From NCBI GenBank assembly GCA_041751935.1, contig JBGSIA010000212.1, positions 1 to 64,000 of the forward strand: a DNA stretch of 64,000 nt, written 5' to 3'. Source of the stretch: JBBSJZ01 sp041751935. Its GTDB lineage: Bacteria > Planctomycetota > Planctomycetia > Pirellulales > Pirellulaceae. Below are positions 34,553-43,576 of this stretch, one piece after another. Numbering within the stretch: the first letter of the stretch is position 1; the number at the start of each line of letters is the position of its first letter. Below the pieces are notes generated by a model. It saw only the letters and a program-made list of their open reading frames with translations. It did no database searches and had not been told where the DNA came from. A program made the position numbers and the translations under genes.

Positions 34553-34999
34553 TCAATCCATTCGTACGCCTACGGTTAGCAGGATATTGGCATATCGTTG
34601 TTGATCGCCAGTTTGAATGGTGAGGACGTGATCTTCCGTACGGACGGCATCATAGAACGCCCACTTTTCAATCGGCTCAAGCATTACCTTCAGCCCGGCA
34701 TCATGGATTGTTTTGCGATACGCATCCCATACCGGCGGGTCACCCGGCAGGGCATACGGTCCATCTTTTTCCGTCTGCATGGTTTGAATCGCCTCGATCG
34801 GAATCGCTGACAGAACCGCCTGCAGCACTTGGTTGCACGTCACCAATCCTGGCATCAGGTTCAAGCTAACCAACTCCGCCCGGGGGCCGCGTTTACTTGA
34901 TGCAGGATAATTTCCGTCGGCGATCAAAATACTGCTGTGGTGACCCGCTGCGGCCAAAATTGCCGAGATTTGCGGGTGGATCAATTGGTGACGAAGCAT
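34553..34999 (-). CDS. RbsD/FucU-family sugar mutarotase
   Basis: 148 residues. Members convert anomers of ribose or fucose between pyranose and other forms, aiding sugar uptake. Visible: the N-terminal HPQISAILAAAGHHSSILIADGNYPASS with catalytic His-His and Asp, LVSLNLMPGLVTCNQVLQAV, and the closing IQTGDQQRYANILLTVG. The pattern GHH...DGNYP and the GD-x-x-x-YAN end are diagnostic. Whether ribose or fucose is used cannot be told. It is divergent from the site-2 protease and convergent with the hydrogenase relic; no sugar kinase or transporter is next to it. Confidence 0.88.
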   Translation of the reverse strand: MLRHQLIHPQISAILAAAGHHSSILIADGNYPASSKRGPRAELVSLNLMPGLVTCNQVLQAVLSAIPIEAIQTMQTEKDGPYALPGDPPVWDAYRKTIHDAGLKVMLEPIEKWAFYDAVRTEDHVLTIQTGDQQRYANILLTVGVRMD

Positions 35000-35115
35000 G
35001 GGGGAGGAATCTCATTTGCTGTAAGGGGTGGGGTGAAACCTAGCCACTTCGGCTACGATTGAGCGCGGAAGACAACTTATTGTGCCAAAAACATCGTGAG
35101 CGTGATGGAGCCGTC

Positions 35116-36288
35116 GTGCTGGAACGTCGTTTAAAACTCGGAACTTTTTTAGGCATCGGTCTGTACGTGCATTGGACGTTCGGCCTGATGATCGCGTACA
35201 TTGGCTACGCAGCCCGAGCCGATGGCTGGGTAGGCGTGCTTTACAGCATTGCTCAACTACTTGGCGTTTTCCTCTGCGTAACGCTGCATGAGTATGGTCA
35301 CGCCATGGCGGCGCGGCAATTCGGCGTCCCAACGCTCGATATCACGTTGCTGCCGATCGGTGGTGTGGCGCGGTTACAGCGGATGCCGCGCGTGCCATGG
35401 CAAGAATTGGTGGTCGCTATCGCTGGACCAGCCGTGAACGTGGTCATCGTTTTCGGCTTATTTTTTTCGCTCTGGGGGATGTTCGGCAGCGAATTCTTTG
35501 GTGATGCTTTCAATGTTTTTGACGAGCAATCGGTGATTACCTTACAGACGCTGTTAACAGCTCCGAGCGCTGCGGGATTCATCACCTTTTTGATGGTCGT
35601 GAACACATTCCTGATCCTGTTCAACATGATCCCTGCCTTCCCCATGGATGGTGGGCGAGTATTTCGCAGTTTGATGGCGATGACGATGACCTATCGCCGG
35701 GCAACGTTCGTTGCATCACGTGTTGGTTTGGTGTGTGCGGTATTGATGGTAGTGTTTGGATTGCAGGTTCAGTGGTACATGCTGGTCGCAATTGCAGCGT
35801 TCATCGCCTATGCAGGAATGGCGGAGGCGCGACAGGTTGATGTGATGGAAACGGTTCGCGGTTTGTCAATCGCCGACTCGATGATCCGTCACCCATTGAC
35901 GCTGCATCAAGACACACCAATCTCAGAAATCGCAGCGCGTTGGCAGGACACGTCTGCGACGTCGTTGCCGGTGATCTCCGTCACCGGCAGTGTGGTTGGG
36001 ATGCTGCGGATCGAAGACTTAGCGAAAGCCGTGCGAAGTGGAGTTCCACTGAACAACACGGCCGGAATGCTTGCCGATCACTCAATCGATGTGCTTCGAT
36101 TGGACGATGATCTGGAATTGGTTCTTCTAGCATCCGGACGCACATCAAGGCAATTTCCGGTCGTCGACAACGACAATCGGCTCACTGGCGTGCTTGACTT
36201 GGATTCCATGCTGGCGCGTAGTGTCGTCCATGCACTTCTTGTCCCCCAACCGTACCGCCCTGACTCGGGATTTGATGCAATTAGCTAA
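35116..36288 (+). CDS. Site-2 protease family (M50) with two CBS domains
   Basis: 390 residues from GTG 35116, which has GGAG six bases upstream; a TTG at 35059 gives 19 more residues without Shine-Dalgarno. Membrane helices in the first half carry the metalloprotease motifs: HEYGH (58-62) and NMIPAFPMDGG (170-180), the latter the Asp-Gly ligand. The C-terminal 150 residues are two CBS domains (ADSMIRHPLTLHQDTPISE, then LADHSIDVLRLDDDLELVL), likely nucleotide sensing. It performs intramembrane cleavage of unknown membrane substrates. Its stop overlaps the convergent cutA gene end by eight bases. Confidence 0.9.
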   Translation: MLERRLKLGTFLGIGLYVHWTFGLMIAYIGYAARADGWVGVLYSIAQLLGVFLCVTLHEYGHAMAARQFGVPTLDITLLPIGGVARLQRMPRVPWQELVVAIAGPAVNVVIVFGLFFSLWGMFGSEFFGDAFNVFDEQSVITLQTLLTAPSAAGFITFLMVVNTFLILFNMIPAFPMDGGRVFRSLMAMTMTYRRATFVASRVGLVCAVLMVVFGLQVQWYMLVAIAAFIAYAGMAEARQVDVMETVRGLSIADSMIRHPLTLHQDTPISEIAARWQDTSATSLPVISVTGSVVGMLRIEDLAKAVRSGVPLNNTAGMLADHSIDVLRLDDDLELVLLASGRTSRQFPVVDNDNRLTGVLDLDSMLARSVVHALLVPQPYRPDSGFDAIS

Positions 36289-36616
36289 GAGTTTCGTTAA
36301 TTACCCACTGTCGGTATCCATCGACAGCATCGTCGATCGCAAGCATCACAATCTGTGGTTCATCGTACGGATGCAGTTGCTTCAATCGATCGCGCAATCT
36401 CTCCCAGCAATGCAGGCTGGTCTTGATCATCAACCGATATTCGGTCGCGGTCTCGACTGAGTTCTGCCAGCGATACACGCTCTGCAGTGGACCAGTGATT
36501 TGAACACAGGCTGCAAGTCGCTCGGCAATCAATTGATTGGCGATCATCGTCGCCGACTCAATGTCACCGGTGGTCGAAAGGACGAGTGCCAGTGAATGCG
36601 GTGTCATAGTCATCAT
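36281..36616 (-). CDS. cutA: Divalent cation tolerance protein CutA
   Basis: 111 residues, near the usual 105-115. Matches CutA1: VLSTTGDIESATMIANQLIAERLAACVQI, SVYRWQNSVE and the closing HPYDEPQIVMLAIDD. These proteins are trimeric, copper-responsive in enteric bacteria, but their basic role is unclear. The first in-frame ATG is used; several methionines at the start make the exact start uncertain. Its 3' end overlaps that of the protease gene. Confidence 0.94.
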   Translation of the reverse strand: MMTMTPHSLALVLSTTGDIESATMIANQLIAERLAACVQITGPLQSVYRWQNSVETATEYRLMIKTSLHCWERLRDRLKQLHPYDEPQIVMLAIDDAVDGYRQWVINETLS

Positions 36617-36763
36617 GATCGCTACGATCGTTCTCGTCGCGACGACGCGTCGAACAATCGTTCAGCTTGAATAGGTGGATTCGACTTGTTTTGTTGTAGG
36701 GGTGCTTCCGCATGACTAGTCTCAAACAAGATTCGCCCTTTGGCCACCCTGGACTCACTCTCG

Positions 36764-37750
36764 ATGATAATCGATTTCCCCAAGTACGCCCGCATCCTGT
36801 CCCGGTGCACGGCAATCGTTGTGTTGTGTTATGGTTCAGTTAATGCCCAGGCCGTCGCCAACAGAAACGTCATTGTTAGCGAAGAAGGCCAATTGTCACT
36901 GACGAGTAACATTGTCGTCACCTCGTCGCTCGCTGGCAGTGTATCAATCGTCAATGTCAAACCGGGAGACACCGTCCATGCCGATGATCGCTTGGCTCAG
37001 TTGGATGCCGAGATCGCTGAAGCCGAACTCGTCGCGGCTGAAGCGATTTATCAAGCAGCGAAACTGGAGAGCGAAAACGACATTGATCGTCAATTTGCGT
37101 TGAAGACACTTGGTGTCCGCGAGCGAGAACTCGCACAAAGCGAACAAGCGAATCGTCGGTACGCCGGGACAGTTACCGGAACTGAGATCGCCAAGCTGCA
37201 ATTGACGGTCGAGCAGTCTCGGTTGTCCATTGAGCAAGCAGAGCATGAGCGACAGAAGTCGCAAGCGACCGCAGATGAAAAGGCCGCCGCGATGCGGATC
37301 GCCCAAGCTCGCTTAAGCAAACACAGTATCCTCGCACCCGTTAACGGTCTCGTCGCCGAAGTGAGTGTGGATGCTGGCGAGTGGGTCGACGCCGGCAGGC
37401 CAATCATGCGGTTGATCAGCCTCGACCCGATCCGCTTGGAATGCTTCGTCGATGGTCGAATTCACGGACCCGAATTGGTAGGCCGCGCGGTTGAGTTTCG
37501 TTTGGAGCCAACTGCGGCGGCGAAGAGCGTTAACGACGATTTGGAACTGGCGGAGGATGTGTCGTTACCCCAATCGCTTGACCAGTTACCGACGCCTGAT
37601 ATCTTTCGCGGTCAAGTCGTGTTTGTCTCCAGCGAGTTGCATCCGGTCACCGGACAAACGCGTCTGTGGGCAGAACTACCCAACCCGAAACATCAGTTAC
37701 GAGCTGGGATGCGCGGCCGCATTGAAGTTCTTGAGCGAACGAGTTTATAA
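36764..37750 (+). CDS. HlyD/RND-type periplasmic adaptor (membrane fusion protein)
   Basis: 328 residues from ATG 36764 (MIIDFPKYARIL). A short signal sequence with VVLCYGSVNAQA cleavage region is seen. The first lipoyl half is VTSSLAGSVSIVNVKPGDTVHADDRLAQLD, then a helical hairpin rich in Ala/Glu/Gln (about 80-185), the second lipoyl half HSILAPVNGLVAEVSVDAGEWVDAG, a beta-barrel and the terminal PVTGQTRLWAELPNPKHQLRAGMRGRI. These join an inner-membrane pump to an outer-membrane channel. No pump gene is adjacent: the next gene is convergent. Some are orphans; partners may lie elsewhere. Confidence 0.82.
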   Translation: MIIDFPKYARILSRCTAIVVLCYGSVNAQAVANRNVIVSEEGQLSLTSNIVVTSSLAGSVSIVNVKPGDTVHADDRLAQLDAEIAEAELVAAEAIYQAAKLESENDIDRQFALKTLGVRERELAQSEQANRRYAGTVTGTEIAKLQLTVEQSRLSIEQAEHERQKSQATADEKAAAMRIAQARLSKHSILAPVNGLVAEVSVDAGEWVDAGRPIMRLISLDPIRLECFVDGRIHGPELVGRAVEFRLEPTAAAKSVNDDLELAEDVSLPQSLDQLPTPDIFRGQVVFVSSELHPVTGQTRLWAELPNPKHQLRAGMRGRIEVLERTSL

Positions 37751-37758
37751 GCTCGTTC
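37737..37758. terminator. Candidate bidirectional terminator between the adaptor gene and parE-like gene
   Basis: GAACGAG (37737-37743) pairs with CTCGTTC (37752-37758), with an 8-base loop. It lies at the convergent ends of two genes (stops at 37750 and 37767). The T run is poor on both sides. Confidence 0.3.
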
Positions 37759-37766
37759 TTGAGAAA

Positions 37767-39680
37767 CTAAACGTCGATTTCCTCGGCATCTTCAGCACGC
37801 TCCATGATGAAGCGAAATCTTGCTGAGGCATCGCGGCCCATCAAGTCGCTGATCACGCGATCGGTTTCCAAGTGATCATCAATTTCGACCTTCAGCATCC
37901 GTCGGGTTTGTGGATTCAGCGTCGTGTCCCACAGTACTTTTGGCATCATTTCTCCGAGCCCCTTGAATCGCGTGATCTCGGGCTTGGCCCTTCCACTATG
38001 CTCAGCCAAGATCGCCTCGCGTGCCGCTTCGTCGGCCGCCCAGTACGTTTCCTTTCCGATATCGATCCGATACAACGGCGGCAGCGCAATAAACAGCTTG
38101 CCTTCAGCAATCAGCGCGGGCATGTGTCGATAAAAGAATGTCAACAACAGAGTTGTGATATGGTGTCCGTCGGAGTCCGCATCTGCAAGCAAAATGATCC
38201 GATCGTATCGCAGGTCCGCGATGCTCATCGAGTTACCAATCCCGCAACCCAGCGACGCCAGCATGTCTTGAATTTCTTTGTTCTCGAGCATCTTCTTCAG
38301 GGCGACGCTTTCGGTGTTGAGAACTTTACCTCGAAGCGGCAGAATCGCTTGGTAGTTCCGATCTCGTCCCTGTTTCGCGCTGCCGCCTGCCGAGTCACCT
38401 TCAACGATAAATAGCTCGCTTTTGGCTCGATTGCCGGCTAAACAATCGCTGAGCTTGCCCGGCAACATGGTGCGTTTGCCACCGCCTTTTCGCGAGATCG
38501 CTTCGGACGCAGCTCGCGAGGCGGCGCGAGCTCGCGAGGCGGCGATGATTCGTGCGACAACCTGGTCGGCCACACTGCGATTGTTATTCATCCACTGTTC
38601 CAGCGCCGGTCGTACTACGTTTTCGACGCTCGTTTGGCACTCGGGATTATTCAGCCGGTCTTTGGTTTGGCCCTGGAACTGTGGCTCGGCGATAAACACC
38701 GAAAGTATGGCAACCAGTCCCTCGCGGATATCCTCATGAGTGATCTTTACACCGCGCGGTGTCAAATTATGCGTGTCGATATAGTTGCGGACCGCTTTAT
38801 TCAATCCGCTACGGAAACCGTTTTCGTGAGTGCCACCGCTTCCTGTCGGGATGCCGTTAACGTAGCTGCGAACGTGTTCGTCGGTCGACTCGGTCCATTG
38901 CATCGCGACCTCGATTCGCTCGCTGTCGTCCTTACTCAGACTGAAAACCATCTCATGAATCGGCCGCGCATTGCGTTCCTTCAGCACCCTGCCGAGATAG
39001 TCGACAATACCATGCTCATGAACGAACGTATCTTTCGTGCCCGCCGCTTCGTCGACGTAAGTGACTTTCAATCCACGGTGAAGGAAACTGGCCGTTTCCA
39101 ATCGCAATCGAATCGTCGCAGTGTCGAACTCAATCTTCGGAAAGATCGTCGGGTCCGGTGTGAACGTAATCGTTGTGCCAGTGCCTCGAACGGCGCCCTT
39201 GAGTTTCTGTAGCGCGCTTGTTGGTGCTCCCTTGGAGAAAGACATGCGATACTGGGCACCGTCACGACGGACCACAGCAATCAGCTCTTTCGACAGTGCA
39301 TTCACCACCGACGCACCGACGCCGTGCAAACCGCCTGCGGTTTTGTAGTTGTTTCCGTCGAACTTACCGCCTGCGTGCAGCACGGTAAGTACCATTTCTA
39401 GTGCCGGCTTCTTTGTCTTGGGATGTTTATCGACGGGGATTCCGCGACCGTTGTCCGAGACGGTGACTGTCGAGTTGTCCTTGTGCAACGTGACGATGAT
39501 TTCGGTCGCATGACCGTTCATCGCTTCGTCGACACTATTGTCCACGATTTCCCAGATCAGGTGATGCAAGCCGGCGGAGCCAACGCCACCGATGTACATA
39601 CCCGGGCGTTTACGAACTGGCTCGAGACCCTCCAGGGCGACGATGTCTTTTGCGCTATATGATTTTATTATCGTGCTCAT
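37767..39680 (-). CDS. parE: Type IIA topoisomerase subunit B (ParE/GyrB family)
   Basis: 637 residues, ATPase subunit of gyrase or topoisomerase IV. ATP-binding GHKL part: IWEIVDNSVDEAM, DNGRGIPVDKHP, GGLHGVGASVVNALS. Toprim part: ELFIVEGDSAGGSAKQGRDR and LLADADSDGHH, with the acidic metal-binding DAD. The length (637) is nearer ParE than the large GyrB versions I recall in planctomycetes. Gyrase and topo IV cannot be separated from this alone; the symbol is a best guess. The paired parC-like gene lies directly upstream with a 6-base gap, so both are in one transcript. Confidence 0.85.
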   Translation of the reverse strand: MSTIIKSYSAKDIVALEGLEPVRKRPGMYIGGVGSAGLHHLIWEIVDNSVDEAMNGHATEIIVTLHKDNSTVTVSDNGRGIPVDKHPKTKKPALEMVLTVLHAGGKFDGNNYKTAGGLHGVGASVVNALSKELIAVVRRDGAQYRMSFSKGAPTSALQKLKGAVRGTGTTITFTPDPTIFPKIEFDTATIRLRLETASFLHRGLKVTYVDEAAGTKDTFVHEHGIVDYLGRVLKERNARPIHEMVFSLSKDDSERIEVAMQWTESTDEHVRSYVNGIPTGSGGTHENGFRSGLNKAVRNYIDTHNLTPRGVKITHEDIREGLVAILSVFIAEPQFQGQTKDRLNNPECQTSVENVVRPALEQWMNNNRSVADQVVARIIAASRARAASRAASEAISRKGGGKRTMLPGKLSDCLAGNRAKSELFIVEGDSAGGSAKQGRDRNYQAILPLRGKVLNTESVALKKMLENKEIQDMLASLGCGIGNSMSIADLRYDRIILLADADSDGHHITTLLLTFFYRHMPALIAEGKLFIALPPLYRIDIGKETYWAADEAAREAILAEHSGRAKPEITRFKGLGEMMPKVLWDTTLNPQTRRMLKVEIDDHLETDRVISDLMGRDASARFRFIMERAEDAEEIDV

Positions 39681-39686
39681 CTGATT

Positions 39687-42182
39687 TTATTCTTCGTCAA
39701 TCGGGTCCGTGATTTCGGGCGCGTTCGGTGGCGGTGAGACCACTTCGGCAATCCGTCCATTCTTTTGAATTTCAATTCCACGACCGCCGCGAGACGTCGT
39801 GCGATACTTTGCTGTCGAAATGGTTTTCTTGGCGCCGCGATTCGTCAACACGACCAATAGATCGCGATCACCGGTCGACGCTTTAAATCCGAGCAGGCGG
39901 TCGTCTTTGGCTAGGCGAATTAACGTCACGCCTTTGCCGGCACCGGAGAGATAATTGATTTCTTCGGCGGCACATACCATCGCTCGACACGCTTCACTGA
40001 CGGCCAAGATTGTTTCGCTGCCATGTAGTGTCTGGACTCCAATGACCGATGCATCACCGGCAACGCGTGCGTACCGGCGACCACTTCGCGTGGATGTTTC
40101 AGCGAAGGCAGCCAGACCAAATCGCAGGGCAAACCCGTTTGTCGTACAGGCCAAGGCGTGCGTTTCGGGACACAAGTTCGGCTTCTTGGGATCTTCGGCG
40201 ATATCACCAATCATTCGCGAGTCGAAAGAGACTGCGGATACGATTCGTTCGCCGTCTTTCAGTTTAAATAGCTTCTGGATCGGTTCACCAAAACCCGTCG
40301 AAGCCGGAATATCGATCATCCGCGAAGTATAACAAACGCCCAACGAGGAAAAAAAGCCGATGGTCGAACGCGTGCTCCCAGCAACACATGCAAGAACAGC
40401 GTCTCCTTGTCGCAGGCGACTCTTACTGGGGTCGACGATCTGTTTCTGACGTTTCACCCAACCATCGGTCGTGACCAAAATGAAGCAATCTTCGGCGACA
40501 ATGAAATCTTCTTCGGAAAACTCAACTTCTTCCTCAACGGTCACAATTGAACTACACCGCTTTCCCGCTTGGTCTTTGCCATAATCGGCAATCAAGCCTT
40601 CGATTTCTTCCCGCACGATTTTCCAGCGGCCCGAGGCATTCGTGTCCGCTGTATTCTCAGCTAACAACTTGCGAATATCACGTGCTCGCTTTTGCTTGTC
40701 CTTCAATTCGTCCTTGATGACATTGATTTCTAATCTCGCCAAGCGATACAGCTTTAGTTCCAGAATCGCATCTGTTTGCTCTTCGTCCAATCCGCCCTTT
40801 CCAGCGGGAAAACGTTTCATGATTCTCGCGGCCGCATCTGCTTTGCCTTCGGACGCACGAATGATTTTGATGATCTCATCCAAGGCATCGAAAACGATGG
40901 CGAAGCCTTCGAGAATGTGAATCCGCCGTTCGAGACCCGCTAGTTCATTGATCAACCGATTGGTGACGACATCCAAGCGAAAGTGCAGGAAGTGCCACAG
41001 GATTTCCTTCAGCCCCAGCCGATCGGGTGCACCGACTTCGGGCTTCTCCGTCGGCACCAAGCAAGTCATGTTGACGCTGAAATTCGTTTGCAGTTGCGTG
41101 TTCTTGTAAAGATACGCAAGTACCTTGTTTTCGTCCGCGTCCTTCTTTAGCAGCAAATCGATGCGAATTTCGTCTGTCGATACATCGCGAACCTCAAGCA
41201 CCAGAGGCAGCTTGCCACTGAAGATGATTTCGCCAATCCGCTCAACGAGCGCGGACTTATTGACGCCGAAAGGGATCTCGGTAATTTGCAGTACCGGCCC
41301 TTGGACTGACGACTCATCCAATTTGGCGACACCACGCAAGCGGATCGTGCCTTGCCCGGTTTGGTAGATCTCTCGCAACTCATCCTTGGTATTGATGATT
41401 TGGCCACCAGTAGGAAAGTCTGGACCCTGGACGGCATCGTTGGCAACCAGTTGATAATCCTTGATCTCAGGATCTTTCAACAGCTTTAAGAGTGCGTTAC
41501 AGACTTCCTTCAGGTTATGCGGCGGAATATTCGTCGCCATCCCCACCGCGATCCCCGTTGCACCGTTGACCAGCAAGTTCGGCACTCGACTGGGTAACAC
41601 CACCGGCTCTTCTCGCGTGCCGTCGTAGTTCGGTTTGTAGGCGACCGTTCGTGTGGCCAGGTCCGCCAAGATCTCTGACGCAACGCGCGTCATGCGACAC
41701 TCGGTGTACCGCATCGCGGCCGCATTGTCCCCGTCGACGCTGCCAAAGTTGCCACTGCCGTCGACCAGCGGCATCCGCAACGAGAACGGCTGGGCCATTC
41801 GCACGAGAGCTTCGTAAATGGAACTGTCCCCGTGTGGGTGATAGTTACCCATGACGTCGCCGACCACCTTGGCACATTTGCGGTGCTTGGCGGAAAAGTC
41901 CAGATTTTGGCGACTCATTGTGTACAAAATTCGCCGCTGGACTGGCTTCAATCCATCCCGCACGTCGGGGATCGCACGACTGGTAATTACCGACAACGAA
42001 TAGTTTAGGTACCGCTCTTGGGCGGCAATCCGCAGCGGCACGCCAATCAATTGTTCCGGCAATAACTCGGCCACCCCGCCCTGGTTGCGCTGGGCTTTCT
42101 GGCGTTTTCCTGGGGGGCCACCGGAGTTGCTCAAAGATGTTTTTCGACGTTTCGCCACGGAGTCAAATTCCTCGTTGTTCAT
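39687..42182 (-). CDS. parC: Type IIA topoisomerase subunit A (ParC/GyrA family)
   Basis: 831 residues from ATG 42180-42182 (MNNEEFDSVAKRRK); the longer frame before this has no similarity. A basic 40-residue leader (GGPPGKRQKAQRNQGG) is unusual. Core: AIPDVRDGLKPVQRRILY, quinolone-determining region VVGDVMGNYHPHGDSSIYEALVRM, catalytic Tyr in AAAMRYTECRM (Y159). The C-terminal pinwheel domain follows, with only a loose TTSRGGRG in place of the GyrA box QRRGGKG. That weak box argues for ParC-like decatenation rather than strong supercoiling activity, as inference. Confidence 0.85.
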   Translation of the reverse strand: MNNEEFDSVAKRRKTSLSNSGGPPGKRQKAQRNQGGVAELLPEQLIGVPLRIAAQERYLNYSLSVITSRAIPDVRDGLKPVQRRILYTMSRQNLDFSAKHRKCAKVVGDVMGNYHPHGDSSIYEALVRMAQPFSLRMPLVDGSGNFGSVDGDNAAAMRYTECRMTRVASEILADLATRTVAYKPNYDGTREEPVVLPSRVPNLLVNGATGIAVGMATNIPPHNLKEVCNALLKLLKDPEIKDYQLVANDAVQGPDFPTGGQIINTKDELREIYQTGQGTIRLRGVAKLDESSVQGPVLQITEIPFGVNKSALVERIGEIIFSGKLPLVLEVRDVSTDEIRIDLLLKKDADENKVLAYLYKNTQLQTNFSVNMTCLVPTEKPEVGAPDRLGLKEILWHFLHFRLDVVTNRLINELAGLERRIHILEGFAIVFDALDEIIKIIRASEGKADAAARIMKRFPAGKGGLDEEQTDAILELKLYRLARLEINVIKDELKDKQKRARDIRKLLAENTADTNASGRWKIVREEIEGLIADYGKDQAGKRCSSIVTVEEEVEFSEEDFIVAEDCFILVTTDGWVKRQKQIVDPSKSRLRQGDAVLACVAGSTRSTIGFFSSLGVCYTSRMIDIPASTGFGEPIQKLFKLKDGERIVSAVSFDSRMIGDIAEDPKKPNLCPETHALACTTNGFALRFGLAAFAETSTRSGRRYARVAGDASVIGVQTLHGSETILAVSEACRAMVCAAEEINYLSGAGKGVTLIRLAKDDRLLGFKASTGDRDLLVVLTNRGAKKTISTAKYRTTSRGGRGIEIQKNGRIAEVVSPPPNAPEITDPIDEE

Positions 42183-42467
42183 TAATGACGTGGGGTAGGC
42201 TTCCCGCCCTACATTCAGTTTCCCTCGATCTGCATAGGCTTGAAACCTGGGCATTCGCTTCGGCAAACTGCAGCGGTTATAGCGATTGAAGGCATGGAAG
42301 TGAAACAGATGATTACGGTGAGATGGGCGAAGACTCTTGTAAAGATCACGTTGACAGCCGGCTTTCGCCGAAACCTACCGATAAGTCGCGGCAAGCCAAT
42401 TAGGCGGGCTCGCACAGTTTCGCTTCAGCGGTAACGGATTTGGGACGGCTAACGGAGGAGCCGGACG

Positions 42468-43151
42468 ATGAAAATAACAACAGCGAATGGATTCGCTCTC
42501 ATCGCGGCAATTACCAGTTTGGCGGCAGCAAGCGTTAGCTCGATGGCTCAGGAACTTGCGCCGGGCGAATACATCGTCGGCTCGGAGCAAATCCTCAGTG
42601 ACAACGTCATCAACGGACCTATCGACGGGCAGTCGATTGCGGGTGCTTCTGCTTACAACCCTGGCGATTCCGGCGGATATTCAACGGAATCGTGTAGCAC
42701 GGGTTCGGACAATTATGTTGGGGACATGTCGTGCGGCGAAGCCGGATGTGGCAGCAGCGGCGGCTTGCGAGGTCGGATCGGTAGCGGCGCCTTGACCAGT
42801 CGACTGAGCGGTATGCTCGGTGGCGCCCATTGTGTTGGCGACATCGGCAACCTGGAGCGCGGTTACGGCCGTCCCGACCTGTTCTACAATTACTACACCA
42901 GCGGCCAAGCGAATCAAACGAATGCACAAATGTATCTTTCGCCGTTGCCGGTGCCACCGAACGTCGGCCACACGTTCTTTACCTACCAACCGTTCTACCC
43001 AGAAGAGATGTTGTATTGGCACAAAAACCGGTACCACAACTACTACGATAACGGTCGCGGCATGAACCGCACTCGCGCCGTCTATTTTGCTCCCCCGGTT
43101 CGCACCGCAGCGAGTAATGTGTATTGGAACTACCTGCGGTTGCCCCGCTAA
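42468..43151 (+). CDS. Secreted Tyr/Asn/Gly-rich protein, planctomycete type
   Basis: 227 residues with a strong Shine-Dalgarno GGAGGAG before ATG 42468. The signal peptide is visible (FALIAAITSLAAASVSSMAQE, cleavage near 28). Next comes a Cys/Gly/Ser-rich region with CGEAGCGSSGGLRGR, then a Tyr/Asn-rich tail with LFYNYYTSG, PLPVPPNVGHTFFTYQPFYPEEMLYWH and closing RTRAVYFAPPVRT. Function unknown; it may build a surface or periplasmic structure. It shares style and likely transcript with the next small secreted gene (42-base gap). Confidence 0.6.
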   Translation: MKITTANGFALIAAITSLAAASVSSMAQELAPGEYIVGSEQILSDNVINGPIDGQSIAGASAYNPGDSGGYSTESCSTGSDNYVGDMSCGEAGCGSSGGLRGRIGSGALTSRLSGMLGGAHCVGDIGNLERGYGRPDLFYNYYTSGQANQTNAQMYLSPLPVPPNVGHTFFTYQPFYPEEMLYWHKNRYHNYYDNGRGMNRTRAVYFAPPVRTAASNVYWNYLRLPR

Positions 43152-43193
43152 ACTCACTCACCGTTTGTCCCATCCTTTGGGGAGCTACTGGAA

Positions 43194-43571
43194 ATGATCC
43201 GTCAACTAACTTTTGCGATGCTACTTACAGCGAGCTTCGTTGCTGCGAACATGCAAACGACTACCGCTGGCGATCCGTACGCGGTAACGCAAGTTTGGAA
43301 TCATAACTTCGCGCAAAATCGACCTTGGCACGGGCCGTACTACAACATGAACTACGGCCAACCGTTAGCATTGGTTGTGCCGCCAACTGCCCACATGCGT
43401 CAAACGTATTCGTGGGGTGTCAGCCAGAACCTGATGTATCCGATCCATCATCAGTTTGGTCGCAGTGCAAGTTCTCCAGGGGCGGCGCCGTTCGGACAGT
43501 TCCACGCAACGCCGCCCTGGCCCAGTCACACCGATCAATTCGGAACGTATTACGTGCGTGGGCCTTGGTAG
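43194..43571 (+). CDS. Small secreted Pro/His-rich protein
   Basis: 125 residues with GGGGAG before ATG 43194. Signal peptide MIRQLTFAMLLTASFVAAN. The mature part is short, rich in His, Tyr, Pro and Trp: VWNHNFAQNRPWHGPYYNM, then MRQTYSWGVSQNLMYPIHH, ending WPSHTDQFGTYYVRGPW. I recall similar endings in planctomycete proteins without assigned function. Follows the 227-aa secreted protein in the same direction, and its stop lies 5 bases from the convergent acs stop. Confidence 0.6.
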   Translation: MIRQLTFAMLLTASFVAANMQTTTAGDPYAVTQVWNHNFAQNRPWHGPYYNMNYGQPLALVVPPTAHMRQTYSWGVSQNLMYPIHHQFGRSASSPGAAPFGQFHATPPWPSHTDQFGTYYVRGPW

Positions 43572-43576
43572 GTGAT

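Noticed and set aside
38634..39212. Plus-strand 192-aa ORF inside the parE-like gene
   Set aside because: Antisense shadow of a strongly conserved gene, without any recognised pattern or start signal.
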